Shown one piece after another: positions 1 to 9,412 of a stretch of 64,000 nucleotides of DNA (positions within the stretch are counted from its first letter, which is position 1; each line of letters begins with the position of its first letter). The notes below the pieces were generated by a model, which saw only the letters and a list, made by a program, of their open reading frames with translations, ran no database searches and was not told the DNA's origin. Where the stretch lies: contig JAUHZU010000005.1 of NCBI GenBank assembly GCA_030425705.1, positions 62,001 through 126,000 of the forward strand, written 5' to 3'. The position numbers and the translations under genes were made by a program. The stretch comes from Phycisphaerae bacterium. GTDB lineage: Bacteria; Planctomycetota; Phycisphaerae; Phycisphaerales; Phycisphaeraceae.

Positions 1-144
1 GACCTGCAACTGGTCGACCTCAGCGGCGACACCCCCGAGGCCGAACGCGGCGGCAAGGAGATCTGGCGCACGCTCGCCACGCTGCTGCTGGCGATGGTCG
101 TCATCGAGTCGTGCTTCGCCGCCTGGGTCGGACGCGAACACTAA
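1..144 (+). CDS. C-terminal end of a BatA-like / VWA membrane protein (5' truncated by window)
   Basis: An open frame runs from the first base to TAA at 142-144 and encodes the last 47 residues of a protein that starts outside the window. The tail has a hydrophobic segment (TLLLAMVVIESCFAAWVG) ending in a short charged terminus. In planctomycetes such a tail closes BatA-type proteins, which have an N-terminal double-transmembrane domain, a large exported region and a final membrane helix, and lie directly upstream of a VWA/amidotransferase-like gene like the one that follows. The identity therefore rests on context and topology rather than on a domain seen here. Confidence 0.6.
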   Translation, partial: DLQLVDLSGDTPEAERGGKEIWRTLATLLLAMVVIESCFAAWVGREH

Positions 145-268
145 CGCAAGACGGATCGAGACAAACGCAAGCGACACGGAACTGAACTGAAAACCCGGTG
201 CGTACCACGGCCCGACGCCAGGGCCCATCCAACGCGGACACCGGACACCGAACATCGGATGCCCCTAC

Positions 269-2842
269 ATGGTTCGTTTTTTCCAATGGCTGATCGGCAT
301 CGACTCGGCGGAGCACGTCGAGGGCGGTTCCTGGCGGCTGGACCTGCTGGCCCGGCCCGGCGGGGACACGATGCTGCTGGTGCTCGTCGGGCTCGCGCTC
401 GCCGCGGCCCTGTTCTACTGGCTCTACAAGCGCGAGGGCGGGCAGCTCACCGCCAAGGCCCGCGCCTTCCTGCTCACCCTCCGCGTCCTGCTGCTCGCTA
501 TCGTCGCGTTCATGCTCATGGAGCCCGCGATCGTGCTCAGCAAGCAGGAGCAGCGCCCCTCCCAGCTCCTGGTCCTGATCGACACCTCCCCGTCGATGGG
601 CATGTCCGACGCCTGGGTCGACCCCGAGCGTGCACAGAACGCCGCGCGCAACGCCGGGCTCGCCGACGTATCGATGCTGTCGGAGACCGCGCGGCTCGCG
701 CTGGCACAGGGCGTGCTCCGGCAGGGGCTGCTCGATGAGCTCCGGCAGGACGGCGACCGCGAGCTACACATCCACACCTTCGATGAGAGCCTCAGCCGCG
801 GTGAGCTGCAGACACAGTCCCAGCGCAACCCCTCGGCCGAGGGCGAGACGCCCGACACCGACGCCGGCGACGAACTGGCGGGCATGCTTGCGCTGTCGGG
901 GCGGAGCACCGGGCTGGGCGAGGCGATGCAGCAGGCGTTGCAGGCCTACCGCGGGATGCCGCTGGCGGGCGTGGTGATCCTCACCGATGCGCAGAACTCG
1001 ACGCCCAACTCCCTGCCGGTGATGAAGGCCGCCGAGCAGGCCGCGGCCGACGGCGTGCCGGTCTACCCCGTGGGCATGGGCACGGTGCTGGGCCCGCGCA
1101 ACGCGACGGTCGCGCAGCTTGAGAGCAACGACATCGTCTTCATCCGCGACACCGCCCGGCTTGTCGCGACGGTCCACTCGCGTGGGCTGGAGGGCGAGCC
1201 GGCCCGGGTCGTGCTCGAGCACCTCGTCGAGTCGGGCGAAGAGGACGAGGACGACATCTGGGCCCCGGTCCCCCTGCCCCCGGGTGCCAACGGCGCGGCG
1301 CGGTTCGTCGAGCCCGTCGAGGTGGAGCTCCTGGGCAACGGCCAGACCCAGCCGGTCGCTTTCGAGTTCTCCAGCGACAAGGAGCAGACGCTGATCTTCC
1401 GCGCCCGGCTCGAGCCGGTGGACGGCGAGATCGACCCGCTGGACAACACCGCGATCAAGCAGGTCAACGTCGTCCCGGACAAGACCAAGGTGCTGTTCAT
1501 CGCCGGCTACTCGTTCCCCGAGGTGCAGTTCCTGCGGAACACGCTGCTGCGGGACAGCAGCGTGCAGGTGTCGACCTGGCTGCAGGAGGCCGTCGCCGCC
1601 AACGCCAACGACGCGAGCAAGGACTGGGAACAGCCCGCGACACCCGGGCACCGGCTCAACCGCCTGCCGCGCACGATCGAGGAGCTGGACCAGTTCCACT
1701 GCATCGTGCTCTACGACCCCGACCCCGCCGCGCTGCCCCCGGGCTTCTCACAGATGCTCGAGGAGTTCGTCGCCGTGCGCGGCGGCGGGCTGGTCTACAT
1801 CTGCGGGGAGCGGAACACCGCGAACATGTTCGCCCGGCAGGGCAGCCCGGACGTCTCGTTCCTCGACCTGCTGCCGATCGAGCGCGACCCGGGGCTGTTC
1901 CCCTCGGCCGTGCAGATCTCCCTGTCGATGCGCCAGCCCTGGAAGCTGCTTGTCACCGAGACGGGGATGCGCGACCCGGTGTTCGCCTTCCACCGCGACG
2001 CGGTGGTGAACCGGCGGATCCTTGAGCAGATGCCGGGCATGATGTGGCACTTCACCGTCACCCGCGAGAAGCCGGGCGCGACCGTGCTCGCGCGGCACGG
2101 CCACCCGGGCATGGTCAACAAGTACGACGAGCAGGAAGTGCTCATGGCCACGCACCTGGTCGGCCCGGGCCGGGTGATGTACATCGGCTTCGACTCGACC
2201 TACCGCTGGCGGTTTGTCGACGAGCAGCTCTTCGACGGGTTCTGGGCGCGGGTGATCGACCGGGCCGGGCTGATGAAGCAGCTCGGCGGGCAGCACCCGT
2301 ATCGCGTCTCGACGGACAAGACCAGCTACGAGCCGGGCGAAGAGGTCACCGTCACCGCGCGGTTCACCGACCCCAACCAGCGCGACGCGGGGCTGAGCGT
2401 GTTGTACTGCGAGGTCCAGTCCGGCGAGGGCGAGCCGATCCAGCTCACGCTCGCGCCCGAGGGCGGCGACAGCAACAGCTTTTCCGCCAGCTTCGTCGCC
2501 GACCGCGCCGGGGACTTCCTCATCCGCGTCTGGCCGGGCGACTCGACCACGCAGCGCACCGCCAAGCCCAACACGGTGAGCTTCCGTGTCGAGGTACCCG
2601 ACCACGAGGCAAGGAACCCGACCCTCGACGCGGACCTCATCCAGCGCGTCGCCACCCAGACCGGCGGCCGGGCCTTTACCCTCGACACCCTCGACCAGCT
2701 CGCCGACGCGATCACCATCGGCATGGTCGACCGCGAGCAGATACAGGTCCAGCCCGTCTGGAACGCCCCGCTGCTCACCCTGCTGTTCCTCGCGTTCATC
2801 ATCATCGAGTGGATCATCCGCAAACGCTGCCGGCTGGTCTGA
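269..2842 (+). CDS. VWA / glutamine-amidotransferase-like membrane protein of the Bat-type operon
   Basis: 857 residues. Two membrane helices lie near the N-terminus (about 35-52 and 66-88), followed by a large extracytoplasmic region and a last helix near 833-850 ending in RKRCRLV. A von Willebrand A fold starts near residue 103 with the metal-binding motif DTSPSMG. The stretch GGGLVYICGERNTANMF (about 510) matches the amidotransferase-like domain found in this planctomycete family, and an Ig-like region (YEPGEEVTVTARFTDP) precedes the last helix. It follows a BatA-like tail and precedes a DUF4175-like gene, the usual order of MoxR-DUF58-BatA operons linked to envelope stress. The ATG has no clear Shine-Dalgarno sequence. 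The exact substrate or partner is unknown. Confidence 0.8.
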   Translation: MVRFFQWLIGIDSAEHVEGGSWRLDLLARPGGDTMLLVLVGLALAAALFYWLYKREGGQLTAKARAFLLTLRVLLLAIVAFMLMEPAIVLSKQEQRPSQLLVLIDTSPSMGMSDAWVDPERAQNAARNAGLADVSMLSETARLALAQGVLRQGLLDELRQDGDRELHIHTFDESLSRGELQTQSQRNPSAEGETPDTDAGDELAGMLALSGRSTGLGEAMQQALQAYRGMPLAGVVILTDAQNSTPNSLPVMKAAEQAAADGVPVYPVGMGTVLGPRNATVAQLESNDIVFIRDTARLVATVHSRGLEGEPARVVLEHLVESGEEDEDDIWAPVPLPPGANGAARFVEPVEVELLGNGQTQPVAFEFSSDKEQTLIFRARLEPVDGEIDPLDNTAIKQVNVVPDKTKVLFIAGYSFPEVQFLRNTLLRDSSVQVSTWLQEAVAANANDASKDWEQPATPGHRLNRLPRTIEELDQFHCIVLYDPDPAALPPGFSQMLEEFVAVRGGGLVYICGERNTANMFARQGSPDVSFLDLLPIERDPGLFPSAVQISLSMRQPWKLLVTETGMRDPVFAFHRDAVVNRRILEQMPGMMWHFTVTREKPGATVLARHGHPGMVNKYDEQEVLMATHLVGPGRVMYIGFDSTYRWRFVDEQLFDGFWARVIDRAGLMKQLGGQHPYRVSTDKTSYEPGEEVTVTARFTDPNQRDAGLSVLYCEVQSGEGEPIQLTLAPEGGDSNSFSASFVADRAGDFLIRVWPGDSTTQRTAKPNTVSFRVEVPDHEARNPTLDADLIQRVATQTGGRAFTLDTLDQLADAITIGMVDREQIQVQPVWNAPLLTLLFLAFIIIEWIIRKRCRLV

Positions 2843-2900
2843 CGAGTAACGCCGCGCTCTGGCCCCACGCTCTTCGACCCTCGACCCAGACACACCCGCC

Positions 2901-5102
2901 ATGACGACCCTGAACACCCCACCCCCCGCCGGCGACATGGACTCGATGCAGCGCAAGCTGGCGGACCGCCTGCTGCGCCTGGGGGGGCGGATCCGCCGGC
3001 AGATCGCGCTGGACGGCTTCACCCGCGGCTTCGCGGTGCTCGTCGGGCTGCTCGCGCTCAGTCTGGTGCTGGACTGGTGGCTCGAGCTCAGCCGGCCGGT
3101 CCGCGTGATCTACTGGCTGGTCACGCTCGCCGCCGCGGCGCACTTCCTCTACCACTACGCGCTCAAGCCGCTGGCCAACAAGTTCGGCCCGATCGAGCTG
3201 GCCCAGGCCGTCGACCACGCCAGCGGCGCGAAAGGCGACCGGCAGGTCGCGCCCCGCGTCGCCACGGTGCTCCAGCTCCCGGCGATGCTCGGCGACGATA
3301 CCGCGACCTCTTCGAACATGATCAGCTCCGCGGTCAGCCGCAGCTACCACTCGCTGGAGCAGGATAACTTTGAGCGGCACGTCAACGGCCGGCACATGAT
3401 GGCCTGCGGGCTGGGGCTGGTCGCGGCGGTCGCGGTCCCCGCCGGCCTCGCGCTGTTGATGCAGTTCGGCGCCAACGGCGCGTTCGGCACGTGGGCCAGC
3501 CGCTGGCTGCTCCTGGCCGACGCCGACTACCAGCGCAACACCCAGATCGTCGTCGCCGGGCTCGACGAGGACGGCCGGCTGGTCGTGCCGAAGAACGAGT
3601 CCGCCACGATCCGCGCCAGCGTCACCAACAAGAACGGCGAGGTCCAGGAGGTCGAGATCGTCACCCGGCCCGAGGGCGGGCGGACCCGCACCGGCGTCAT
3701 GGACCGCTTCGACGCCGGCGACTACCGCTTCGAACTCGTCGGCACGCAGGTGCCCGTCCGCGCGACCATCCGCTCCGGCGACAACAGCGTCAGCTTCCCC
3801 GTCGTCCCGGTCGACCGGCCCAGCGGCACGGTCAAGCTCTACCACACGCACCCGGCCGACTGCGTGCGCCGCGAGCTGAAGTTCGACGGCACGGACAGCG
3901 GCCTGTCCCTGCTGGACCTCAACGACGTCGAGCTGGTCATCACCGCCAACGTCCCCATCGCCGAGGCCCGCTACACCGAGAACATCCAGCCCGAGGACCG
4001 GCCCGGCCGGATCGAGCGGCTGGGCGACGACGGGCGGACGTTTGTGATCCGCTGGCAGCACACCCGGCGGGAACGGTTCCGCGTCGAATTGGTCAGCGCC
4101 GAGGCCGGCCTGGTCTCCCACCCCATCGCCGTCTCGGTCGGGCTCAAGACCGACCGCGCCCCACGGGTCCGGCTGCAGTCCACCGGCGTCGGCGGGCGGA
4201 TCACGCCCAACGCCCAGGTCCCGCTCAGCGCCGAGGCCCGCGACGACTTCGGCCTCACGTCGCTGGACATCCGCATCGTCCGCGACCGGCCCGGCGAGGC
4301 GGCCGACGACGACCGGTACGATCCCGTCGGCCTCTTCGCCGCACGCCGAGACGACCAGGGCAACCTCGGCGACCTGCCCCTCACCGCCAACGGACGCCAC
4401 GCCCTGGAGATCGAGGAGTACGGCGTCCGGCCGACCGACGTGGTACGGATCATCGGCGTCGCCATTGACGACCGGTACACCGGCGTGCAGCGCGGCGAGT
4501 CGACCACGCTCACCTTCCGCGTCGTCACGCACGAGGAACTGGCCCGCGAGATCAAGGCCCGTCAGGAGCAGGCCCGCAACGAGTTCCGTCAGGCGATGGA
4601 GGCCTGCCGTGATATCAAACAGGCGATCATCGACGCGGAGGACGGCGGCGACGCGGCCGCGCAGGCCCGCCGGTTCCGCGCGCTGCAGCGGGAGGTGTGG
4701 AAGGTGCACCGCGCGATCGAGGCGACGGCCGAGGAGATGCGGCTGAACCGTCTGGCGGGGACGCGCGAGGACGGCAGCCGGGCGTATGAGCTGATCCAGC
4801 AGGACGTGCTGTCGCCGATGGCGGACCTGCACCGCGGGCTGATGGACGACCAGCGCCAGGCCCTGGAGCAGGCCGGCGGCGCGGACGCGGATCAACGCGC
4901 GGCGCTGGCGGACCAGCAGCAGGCCGTGGTCGACAAGATGAACAGCATCCTCCGCGCGATGGACCAGTGGGCGAACATGATCGACCTGATCAACCAGATC
5001 ACGGAGGTCATCGAGACGCAGCGGGGCCTGCTCAAGAAGCTGGACGAGCTGTTCAACAGCCAGCTCGACGACGCGCTGGACGACGGCGCTTTTGACGATT
5101 AG
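2901..5102 (+). CDS. DUF4175-like membrane protein with C-terminal coiled coil
   Basis: 733 residues. Membrane helices are at about 44-61, 68-86 and 167-188, followed by a long extracytoplasmic beta-rich region and, from about residue 540, a charged helical coiled-coil segment. This matches the layout of the DUF4175-type or hypothetical proteins that follow VWA/amidotransferase genes in planctomycete Bat operons. No catalytic motif is visible. It starts 58 bases after the previous gene and is probably co-transcribed with it. A structural role bridging membrane and periplasm is an inference. Confidence 0.65.
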   Translation: MTTLNTPPPAGDMDSMQRKLADRLLRLGGRIRRQIALDGFTRGFAVLVGLLALSLVLDWWLELSRPVRVIYWLVTLAAAAHFLYHYALKPLANKFGPIELAQAVDHASGAKGDRQVAPRVATVLQLPAMLGDDTATSSNMISSAVSRSYHSLEQDNFERHVNGRHMMACGLGLVAAVAVPAGLALLMQFGANGAFGTWASRWLLLADADYQRNTQIVVAGLDEDGRLVVPKNESATIRASVTNKNGEVQEVEIVTRPEGGRTRTGVMDRFDAGDYRFELVGTQVPVRATIRSGDNSVSFPVVPVDRPSGTVKLYHTHPADCVRRELKFDGTDSGLSLLDLNDVELVITANVPIAEARYTENIQPEDRPGRIERLGDDGRTFVIRWQHTRRERFRVELVSAEAGLVSHPIAVSVGLKTDRAPRVRLQSTGVGGRITPNAQVPLSAEARDDFGLTSLDIRIVRDRPGEAADDDRYDPVGLFAARRDDQGNLGDLPLTANGRHALEIEEYGVRPTDVVRIIGVAIDDRYTGVQRGESTTLTFRVVTHEELAREIKARQEQARNEFRQAMEACRDIKQAIIDAEDGGDAAAQARRFRALQREVWKVHRAIEATAEEMRLNRLAGTREDGSRAYELIQQDVLSPMADLHRGLMDDQRQALEQAGGADADQRAALADQQQAVVDKMNSILRAMDQWANMIDLINQITEVIETQRGLLKKLDELFNSQLDDALDDGAFDD

Positions 5103-5185
5103 CGACCCGCCCACCGGTGGACCGCGTATAGACTGGATGGATCGCCGGCTTTGCCGGGGCCCGACCTTCGCATGGAGATGACACC

Positions 5186-6628
5186 ATGAAACACCGCCCG
5201 ACACGCCTCCCCGCCCTGCTCGCCGCCCTGCTGATGGTGCTGTCGGCCGCGGGGGTGTCCGCCCAGGCGATCCACGGCGAAGAAGGCACCGAGGCCGACG
5301 GTGCCGCGATCCAGAACCAGCGCGCCCTCGAGCACATGCGTGAGCTGGAGGACCGGATGGCGACGCTGTCGCGGCTGCTCAAGGACACCCAGCCCGAGGA
5401 CGCCGAGCGGCTGGAGCTGAGTTTCCGCCGATCGCGGGACTCGCTGGTGACCGAGCGGATGGCGGAGATCGGCCGGCTCATCGGGTCGCTGGAGCTGACC
5501 GAGGCGACCACCAACGTCGAGGACGTGATCCGCGAGCTGGAAGCGATCAAGCAGATGCTGCTGACCCAGGATCTGGACCTGCTGCGCAAGCTCGAGCAGC
5601 TCCGGCAGATCAACGCCGCGATCGAGGCGATCGAGGAGATTGAGGCGCGCGAGGCGGAGAACCAGGAACAGACCGACGGGCTGGCCGAGCAGGCGGACCC
5701 CAGCGCGCAGGCGATGCAGGGGCTGTCCGCCGCCGAGTCGCGCAACGAAGAGGCGACCGAGGCGCTGGAGGGCCAGGTCGGGGAGATCGACCCGAACAAC
5801 GAGCAGCTCTCCGCCGCGCAAGAGGCGTTGGAGAGCGCCGCGGGGAGCATGAGCGAGGCGGCCGGCGAGCTGGGCCAGCCCGGCGGGAGCCCGAGCGGCG
5901 CCTCGCAGAGCCAGGGCGAGGCGCGCGAGAGCCTGCGCGAGGCACGTGAAAACCTCGAGACCGCGCGCGATGCGCTGCAGGAAGAAGTGGAACGCGCGGT
6001 GCGCGAGGTCGTCGTCGAGAACCTGCAGGCGATGCTGGATCAGCAGGTCGCGATCCGCGAGCTGCTGGAGTCGGTCTCGGAGCGTGCGGACGCGGGCGAC
6101 GCGCGGGCGATCGTCGCGGTGCGTGGCCTCGCGGCGGAGGAAGAGAAGATCGTGATCCTCGCCGAGGAGACGATCGAGCTGGCGGAACAGACCGAGTTCA
6201 GCGTGGCGCTGCCGCCGGCGTTGTCGGCGGTGCGCGACCGGATGCTGTACCTGGTGGACGACTACACGGCCGGGCTCGGCGGGCCGAGCGTCGTCGACGC
6301 GACCGTGCAGGTCGAGGACGACCTGCGGGCGCTCATCCAGGCGATGGAACAGAGCAACGCCAACCAGGACCCGCCCGAGGACCAGCAGCAGCAGCAGTCC
6401 GGCGAGCAGCAGCAGCAGCGCGAGATGAACCAGATCCTCGCCGAGTTGCGGATGCTCAAGCTCCTGCAGGCCGCGAACAACGACAACACCGCCCGGCTGG
6501 AGGAATCCCGGGTGCGGGGGAACCTGCCCGACTCGGAGGTCCGCCGGCGGGAGCTGGGGCTGCGGGACCGGCAGGAGCAGATCCGCGACACGACCCGAGA
6601 GCTGGGCCGGCGGGCGTCGGGCGGCTGA
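5186..6628 (+). CDS. Exported coiled-coil protein, glutamine-rich
   Basis: 480 residues with a clear signal peptide (basic start, hydrophobic core LPALLAALLMVLSAAG, cleavage near VSA-QA). The mature part is almost entirely charged helix (many Glu, Arg, Leu and Ala heptads) and is predicted to form coiled coils. A glutamine-rich patch (QQQQQSGEQQQQR) lies near residue 395. No enzymatic motif is visible. GGAG sits 8 bases before the ATG and supports this start. It is the fourth gene of the Bat-like operon. Proteins like this are common and unnamed in planctomycete Bat operons, and a partner role for the preceding coiled-coil membrane protein is an inference. Confidence 0.65.
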   Translation: MKHRPTRLPALLAALLMVLSAAGVSAQAIHGEEGTEADGAAIQNQRALEHMRELEDRMATLSRLLKDTQPEDAERLELSFRRSRDSLVTERMAEIGRLIGSLELTEATTNVEDVIRELEAIKQMLLTQDLDLLRKLEQLRQINAAIEAIEEIEAREAENQEQTDGLAEQADPSAQAMQGLSAAESRNEEATEALEGQVGEIDPNNEQLSAAQEALESAAGSMSEAAGELGQPGGSPSGASQSQGEARESLREARENLETARDALQEEVERAVREVVVENLQAMLDQQVAIRELLESVSERADAGDARAIVAVRGLAAEEEKIVILAEETIELAEQTEFSVALPPALSAVRDRMLYLVDDYTAGLGGPSVVDATVQVEDDLRALIQAMEQSNANQDPPEDQQQQQSGEQQQQREMNQILAELRMLKLLQAANNDNTARLEESRVRGNLPDSEVRRRELGLRDRQEQIRDTTRELGRRASGG

Positions 6629-6767
6629 CGACGGGCCCGGCACCCTGCCTGAACGTCCCTGAGGCGGGAATTGTGCAAACCGCGCTGGGTTGGGGAACCG
6701 ATACCAGCTATGATGCGTTTATGTTGAGGGCGGGAGCCCCGCCTGTTCACCCTACCGGAGTCTGACG

Positions 6768-7199
6768 ATGACCCGTTTACGAATCGCCGGCCTGCTCGCG
6801 GCCTTGGCGTTGTGCTGCGCCCCCGCGTGGGCCCAGGACGCCGACCCGCCGCTGGCCGAGGAAGCCGCCACCGACATCCAGGTGGTCGACGGCGTGCCGG
6901 TCAACCCCGAGCTGCGGGAGCTGTTGAGCCAGAACCCCGGCAAACGTTCGCTGGACGAGCTGATCGCCGCGTCGAACGAGCTGATCCAGCGCCAGCAGGC
7001 CGAGCTCGCCGAGCAGCAGGAGCAGGCCGACGCCGAGTGGATGAACGACCCGTTCAACCACCTGGAAGGCGAGATGGACCAGCTCGCGATGCACTTCGAG
7101 GACGGCCGGACCGACGCCCCCGTGCAGGCGCAGGGCGAAGAGGTCGTTGAGAAGCTCGACCAGCTGATCGCGTTGCTCGAATCCATGTGTGAATCGTGA
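6768..7199 (+). CDS. Small exported helical protein
   Basis: 143 residues. The signal peptide (MTRLRIAGLLAALALCCAPAWAQ) has a good AWA-Q cleavage site. The remainder is acidic and helical, with a Gln/Glu-rich coiled-coil centre (QRQQAELAEQQEQAD) and a conserved-looking tail EKLDQLIALLES. GGAG lies 8 bases upstream of the ATG. It is in line with the preceding coiled-coil gene and probably part of the same operon. I do not recognise a family. Confidence 0.6.
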   Translation: MTRLRIAGLLAALALCCAPAWAQDADPPLAEEAATDIQVVDGVPVNPELRELLSQNPGKRSLDELIAASNELIQRQQAELAEQQEQADAEWMNDPFNHLEGEMDQLAMHFEDGRTDAPVQAQGEEVVEKLDQLIALLESMCES

Positions 7200-7238
7200 C
7201 CGGGCGGCGGATCTGGCCCGGGTGGTCAGCAAGGCAAC

Positions 7239-7487
7239 ATGGCGAACCGCGGCGGCCCCGCACAAGACTCGACCCTGGCAGCGGGCGGTGTGCCCGCCGG
7301 CGAACTCCACGCCGAGGGCGAAGGCAACCAGCGGTTCAATGACCTGTCGGACACGCAGCGCGACGAGATCCTCCGCTCGCAGCAGGACGGCTTCCCCGCC
7401 GGCTACGAAGACCTGCTCGCCGAGTACTACGCCCGGCTCGCCAACGAGTCGGCGATCGAGGACGGCGAAGCGACCGACGACGAGTAA
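7239..7487 (+). CDS. Hypothetical acidic protein
   Basis: 82 residues with no signal peptide or membrane segment. The centre reads RFNDLSDTQRDEILRSQQDGFPAGYEDLLAEYYARLA and looks like two amphipathic helices. The tail is acidic (ESAIEDGEATDDE). It sits 39 bases after an exported coiled-coil gene and 95 bases before the NPCBM gene on the same strand. A short AAGG lies 8 bases before the ATG. Codon use matches its neighbours, so a real gene is likely. In planctomycete Bat operons a similar short protein often follows the coiled-coil gene. The function is unknown. Confidence 0.55.
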   Translation: MANRGGPAQDSTLAAGGVPAGELHAEGEGNQRFNDLSDTQRDEILRSQQDGFPAGYEDLLAEYYARLANESAIEDGEATDDE

Positions 7488-7582
7488 CCCCGAACCCACG
7501 CGCCACGCCCCCCAACCGGGGCCTGGCGTCTTCCCGCCCACGTGACCGCCCGCTTCCGGGCCCCCGCTTACGGACCCGCCCT

Positions 7583-9412
7583 ATGACTGCCGACCGCGAC
7601 CGCCGCCGGACGTTGACCCGACGCCCCGGCCACGGGCGATGCGCCGCGCTGCTGCTCGCCGTGCTGTGCGTCCTGATCGCCACCGCCCCCGCGCCGGCCG
7701 ACATCGCCCAGTCCATCGACGCGGGCGACCTCAACGGCCGGGTCACCGTCGACGAGCAGGGCACCCTCACCGTCACCCCCGACGAAGGCGACGCGACCAC
7801 CATGCACCTGGCCGACGTCCACCGCGTGGTGTTCGGCGACAACCTGGTCGTCCGCAGCGGCGACGTGCTGCTCATCGACGCGGACGTCACCGCCATCGTG
7901 ACGAAGACGATCAAGCTCCGCGCCGGGCTGCACCACATCGTGCTCCCCTACTGGCAGGGACCGACCAACCGCACGCTGGACTTCTCCGTCAGCGGGCCGG
8001 GCTTCCCCGGCGGCGAGGTCCCGCCCAGCCACTTCTACTGCTTCCGCGAGGCGGGCGAGCTGCCCGAGCCGTCTATCGGCATCGACGAGCAGGGCTACCG
8101 CCTGCCCGAGCTGACGCTGGATATGACCGAGGACGACCGGCTGCGCCGGCGCATCCGATACACCTACCTCGTCGGCGAGCCGGGCGGGCCGTGGGAAGAC
8201 TTCAGCGTCTTCTCCAAGATGCAGGAGCGCCGCGGCGGCGTGGCGGGCGGCATCACCTACCGCATGGCCGGGCAGTCCGAGTACTTCGGCATCATCTTCC
8301 ACGGGTTCATCAAGATCGACCAGGACGGCGAGTACGCCTTCACGATCAACTGCGACGACGGGGCCCGGCTGTACTTCGGCCAGCCCGACCAGTTCCAGGC
8401 CGGCATCCCCCCCACCGTCGACGCGCCCGAGTGGGCCGGGGTCACGCGCTACGGCACCCGGGTGAGCGGCAAGCTCGCGACCGTCGCCGACGGGCGGGCC
8501 GCGTTCTCCGTGCCCATCAACGAACAGAGCGACCTCGAACTGGACCTCGGGCTCGAGACGTTCGCGGAGCTGTGGGCCGCCGACACCGACGTCGACCAGA
8601 TCGACCGCGGCGGCGAGTCGGAGGTGGACGACACCGCGTACATCCAGGACCGCAACAACGAGGGCAACGTCCTCAAGGTGCCGGGCACGGTCGTGTCGCT
8701 CGACGCGGAGTTCCTCCGGTTCGACTACCGCGGGCAGGTCCGGCAGATCAGCCGCGACCGCGTGCTCGGGCTGGTGCTCAACAGCGCCGACCGCCCGCGG
8801 GCCGAGACGCTCGGCTACCACCAGACCCTGCACCTGAAGACCGGTCAATCGTTCCCCGGCCAACTCGTCGGCATCGACGCGCAACACATCCGCTTCGACC
8901 TCGTCGGCGGGCAGCGCGTCCGCCTGGCGCGCGGCGACGTGTTCATGGTCCGCAATGAGCAGGGCCGGGTCATCGACCTCACCGCCGTCGAGCCCACCGC
9001 CGTCGAAGAGGTCCCCTACTTCGACCACGTCATCCCCTACCGCCGGGGCACCGCGTTCGACGGCGGGCCGATCCGGCTCTTCGACGACAAGGAGTACGCC
9101 GACGGCTACGCGGTCCACTCCCGCAACCGCCTGCACTTCCGCCTCGAAGGCGGGTACACCGGGCTCCGCGCCGGCGTCGGGCTGCTCAAGCCGGGCGGAC
9201 GAACAGGAAACATCACCGCGCGCGTCCTCGGTGATGGCGAGGTGCTCTGGGAACACGAAAACCTCACCGCCGACGACGGCCGGGTCGACCTCGATATCGA
9301 CCTCACCGGCGTGGACCGCCTGATCCTGGAGATCGACTTCGGCGCGGGTCAGCACGTCGGCGACCGCGCGGCCTGGGTCGAGCCCATCCTCATCCGGGAC
9401 GCGGTCGAATGA
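7583..9412 (+). CDS. Exported NPCBM-domain protein with PA14-like region
   Basis: 609 residues. After a basic N-terminus there is a signal peptide (CAALLLAVLCVLIATAPAPADIA). A region near 245-280 (GFIKIDQDGEYAFTINCDDGARLYFG) resembles a PA14 or carbohydrate-binding beta fold. The C-terminus (about 480-605, containing YADGYAVHSRNRLHF, VLGDGEVLWEH and WVEPILIR) matches the NPCBM/NEW2 domain, which is found at the ends of glycosidases and binds sugars. No glycosidase catalytic domain is present. Short repeated motifs such as LDAEFLRFDYRG and IDAQHIRFDLVGG may be small beta repeats. The stop codon overlaps the start of the next gene (ATGA), showing translational coupling. Confidence 0.7.
   Translation: MTADRDRRRTLTRRPGHGRCAALLLAVLCVLIATAPAPADIAQSIDAGDLNGRVTVDEQGTLTVTPDEGDATTMHLADVHRVVFGDNLVVRSGDVLLIDADVTAIVTKTIKLRAGLHHIVLPYWQGPTNRTLDFSVSGPGFPGGEVPPSHFYCFREAGELPEPSIGIDEQGYRLPELTLDMTEDDRLRRRIRYTYLVGEPGGPWEDFSVFSKMQERRGGVAGGITYRMAGQSEYFGIIFHGFIKIDQDGEYAFTINCDDGARLYFGQPDQFQAGIPPTVDAPEWAGVTRYGTRVSGKLATVADGRAAFSVPINEQSDLELDLGLETFAELWAADTDVDQIDRGGESEVDDTAYIQDRNNEGNVLKVPGTVVSLDAEFLRFDYRGQVRQISRDRVLGLVLNSADRPRAETLGYHQTLHLKTGQSFPGQLVGIDAQHIRFDLVGGQRVRLARGDVFMVRNEQGRVIDLTAVEPTAVEEVPYFDHVIPYRRGTAFDGGPIRLFDDKEYADGYAVHSRNRLHFRLEGGYTGLRAGVGLLKPGGRTGNITARVLGDGEVLWEHENLTADDGRVDLDIDLTGVDRLILEIDFGAGQHVGDRAAWVEPILIRDAVE

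Noticed and set aside
2814-5204. Long - strand frame opposite the DUF4175-like gene
   Set aside because: It has no recognisable domain and spans parts of three + genes, typical of a GC-rich shadow frame.
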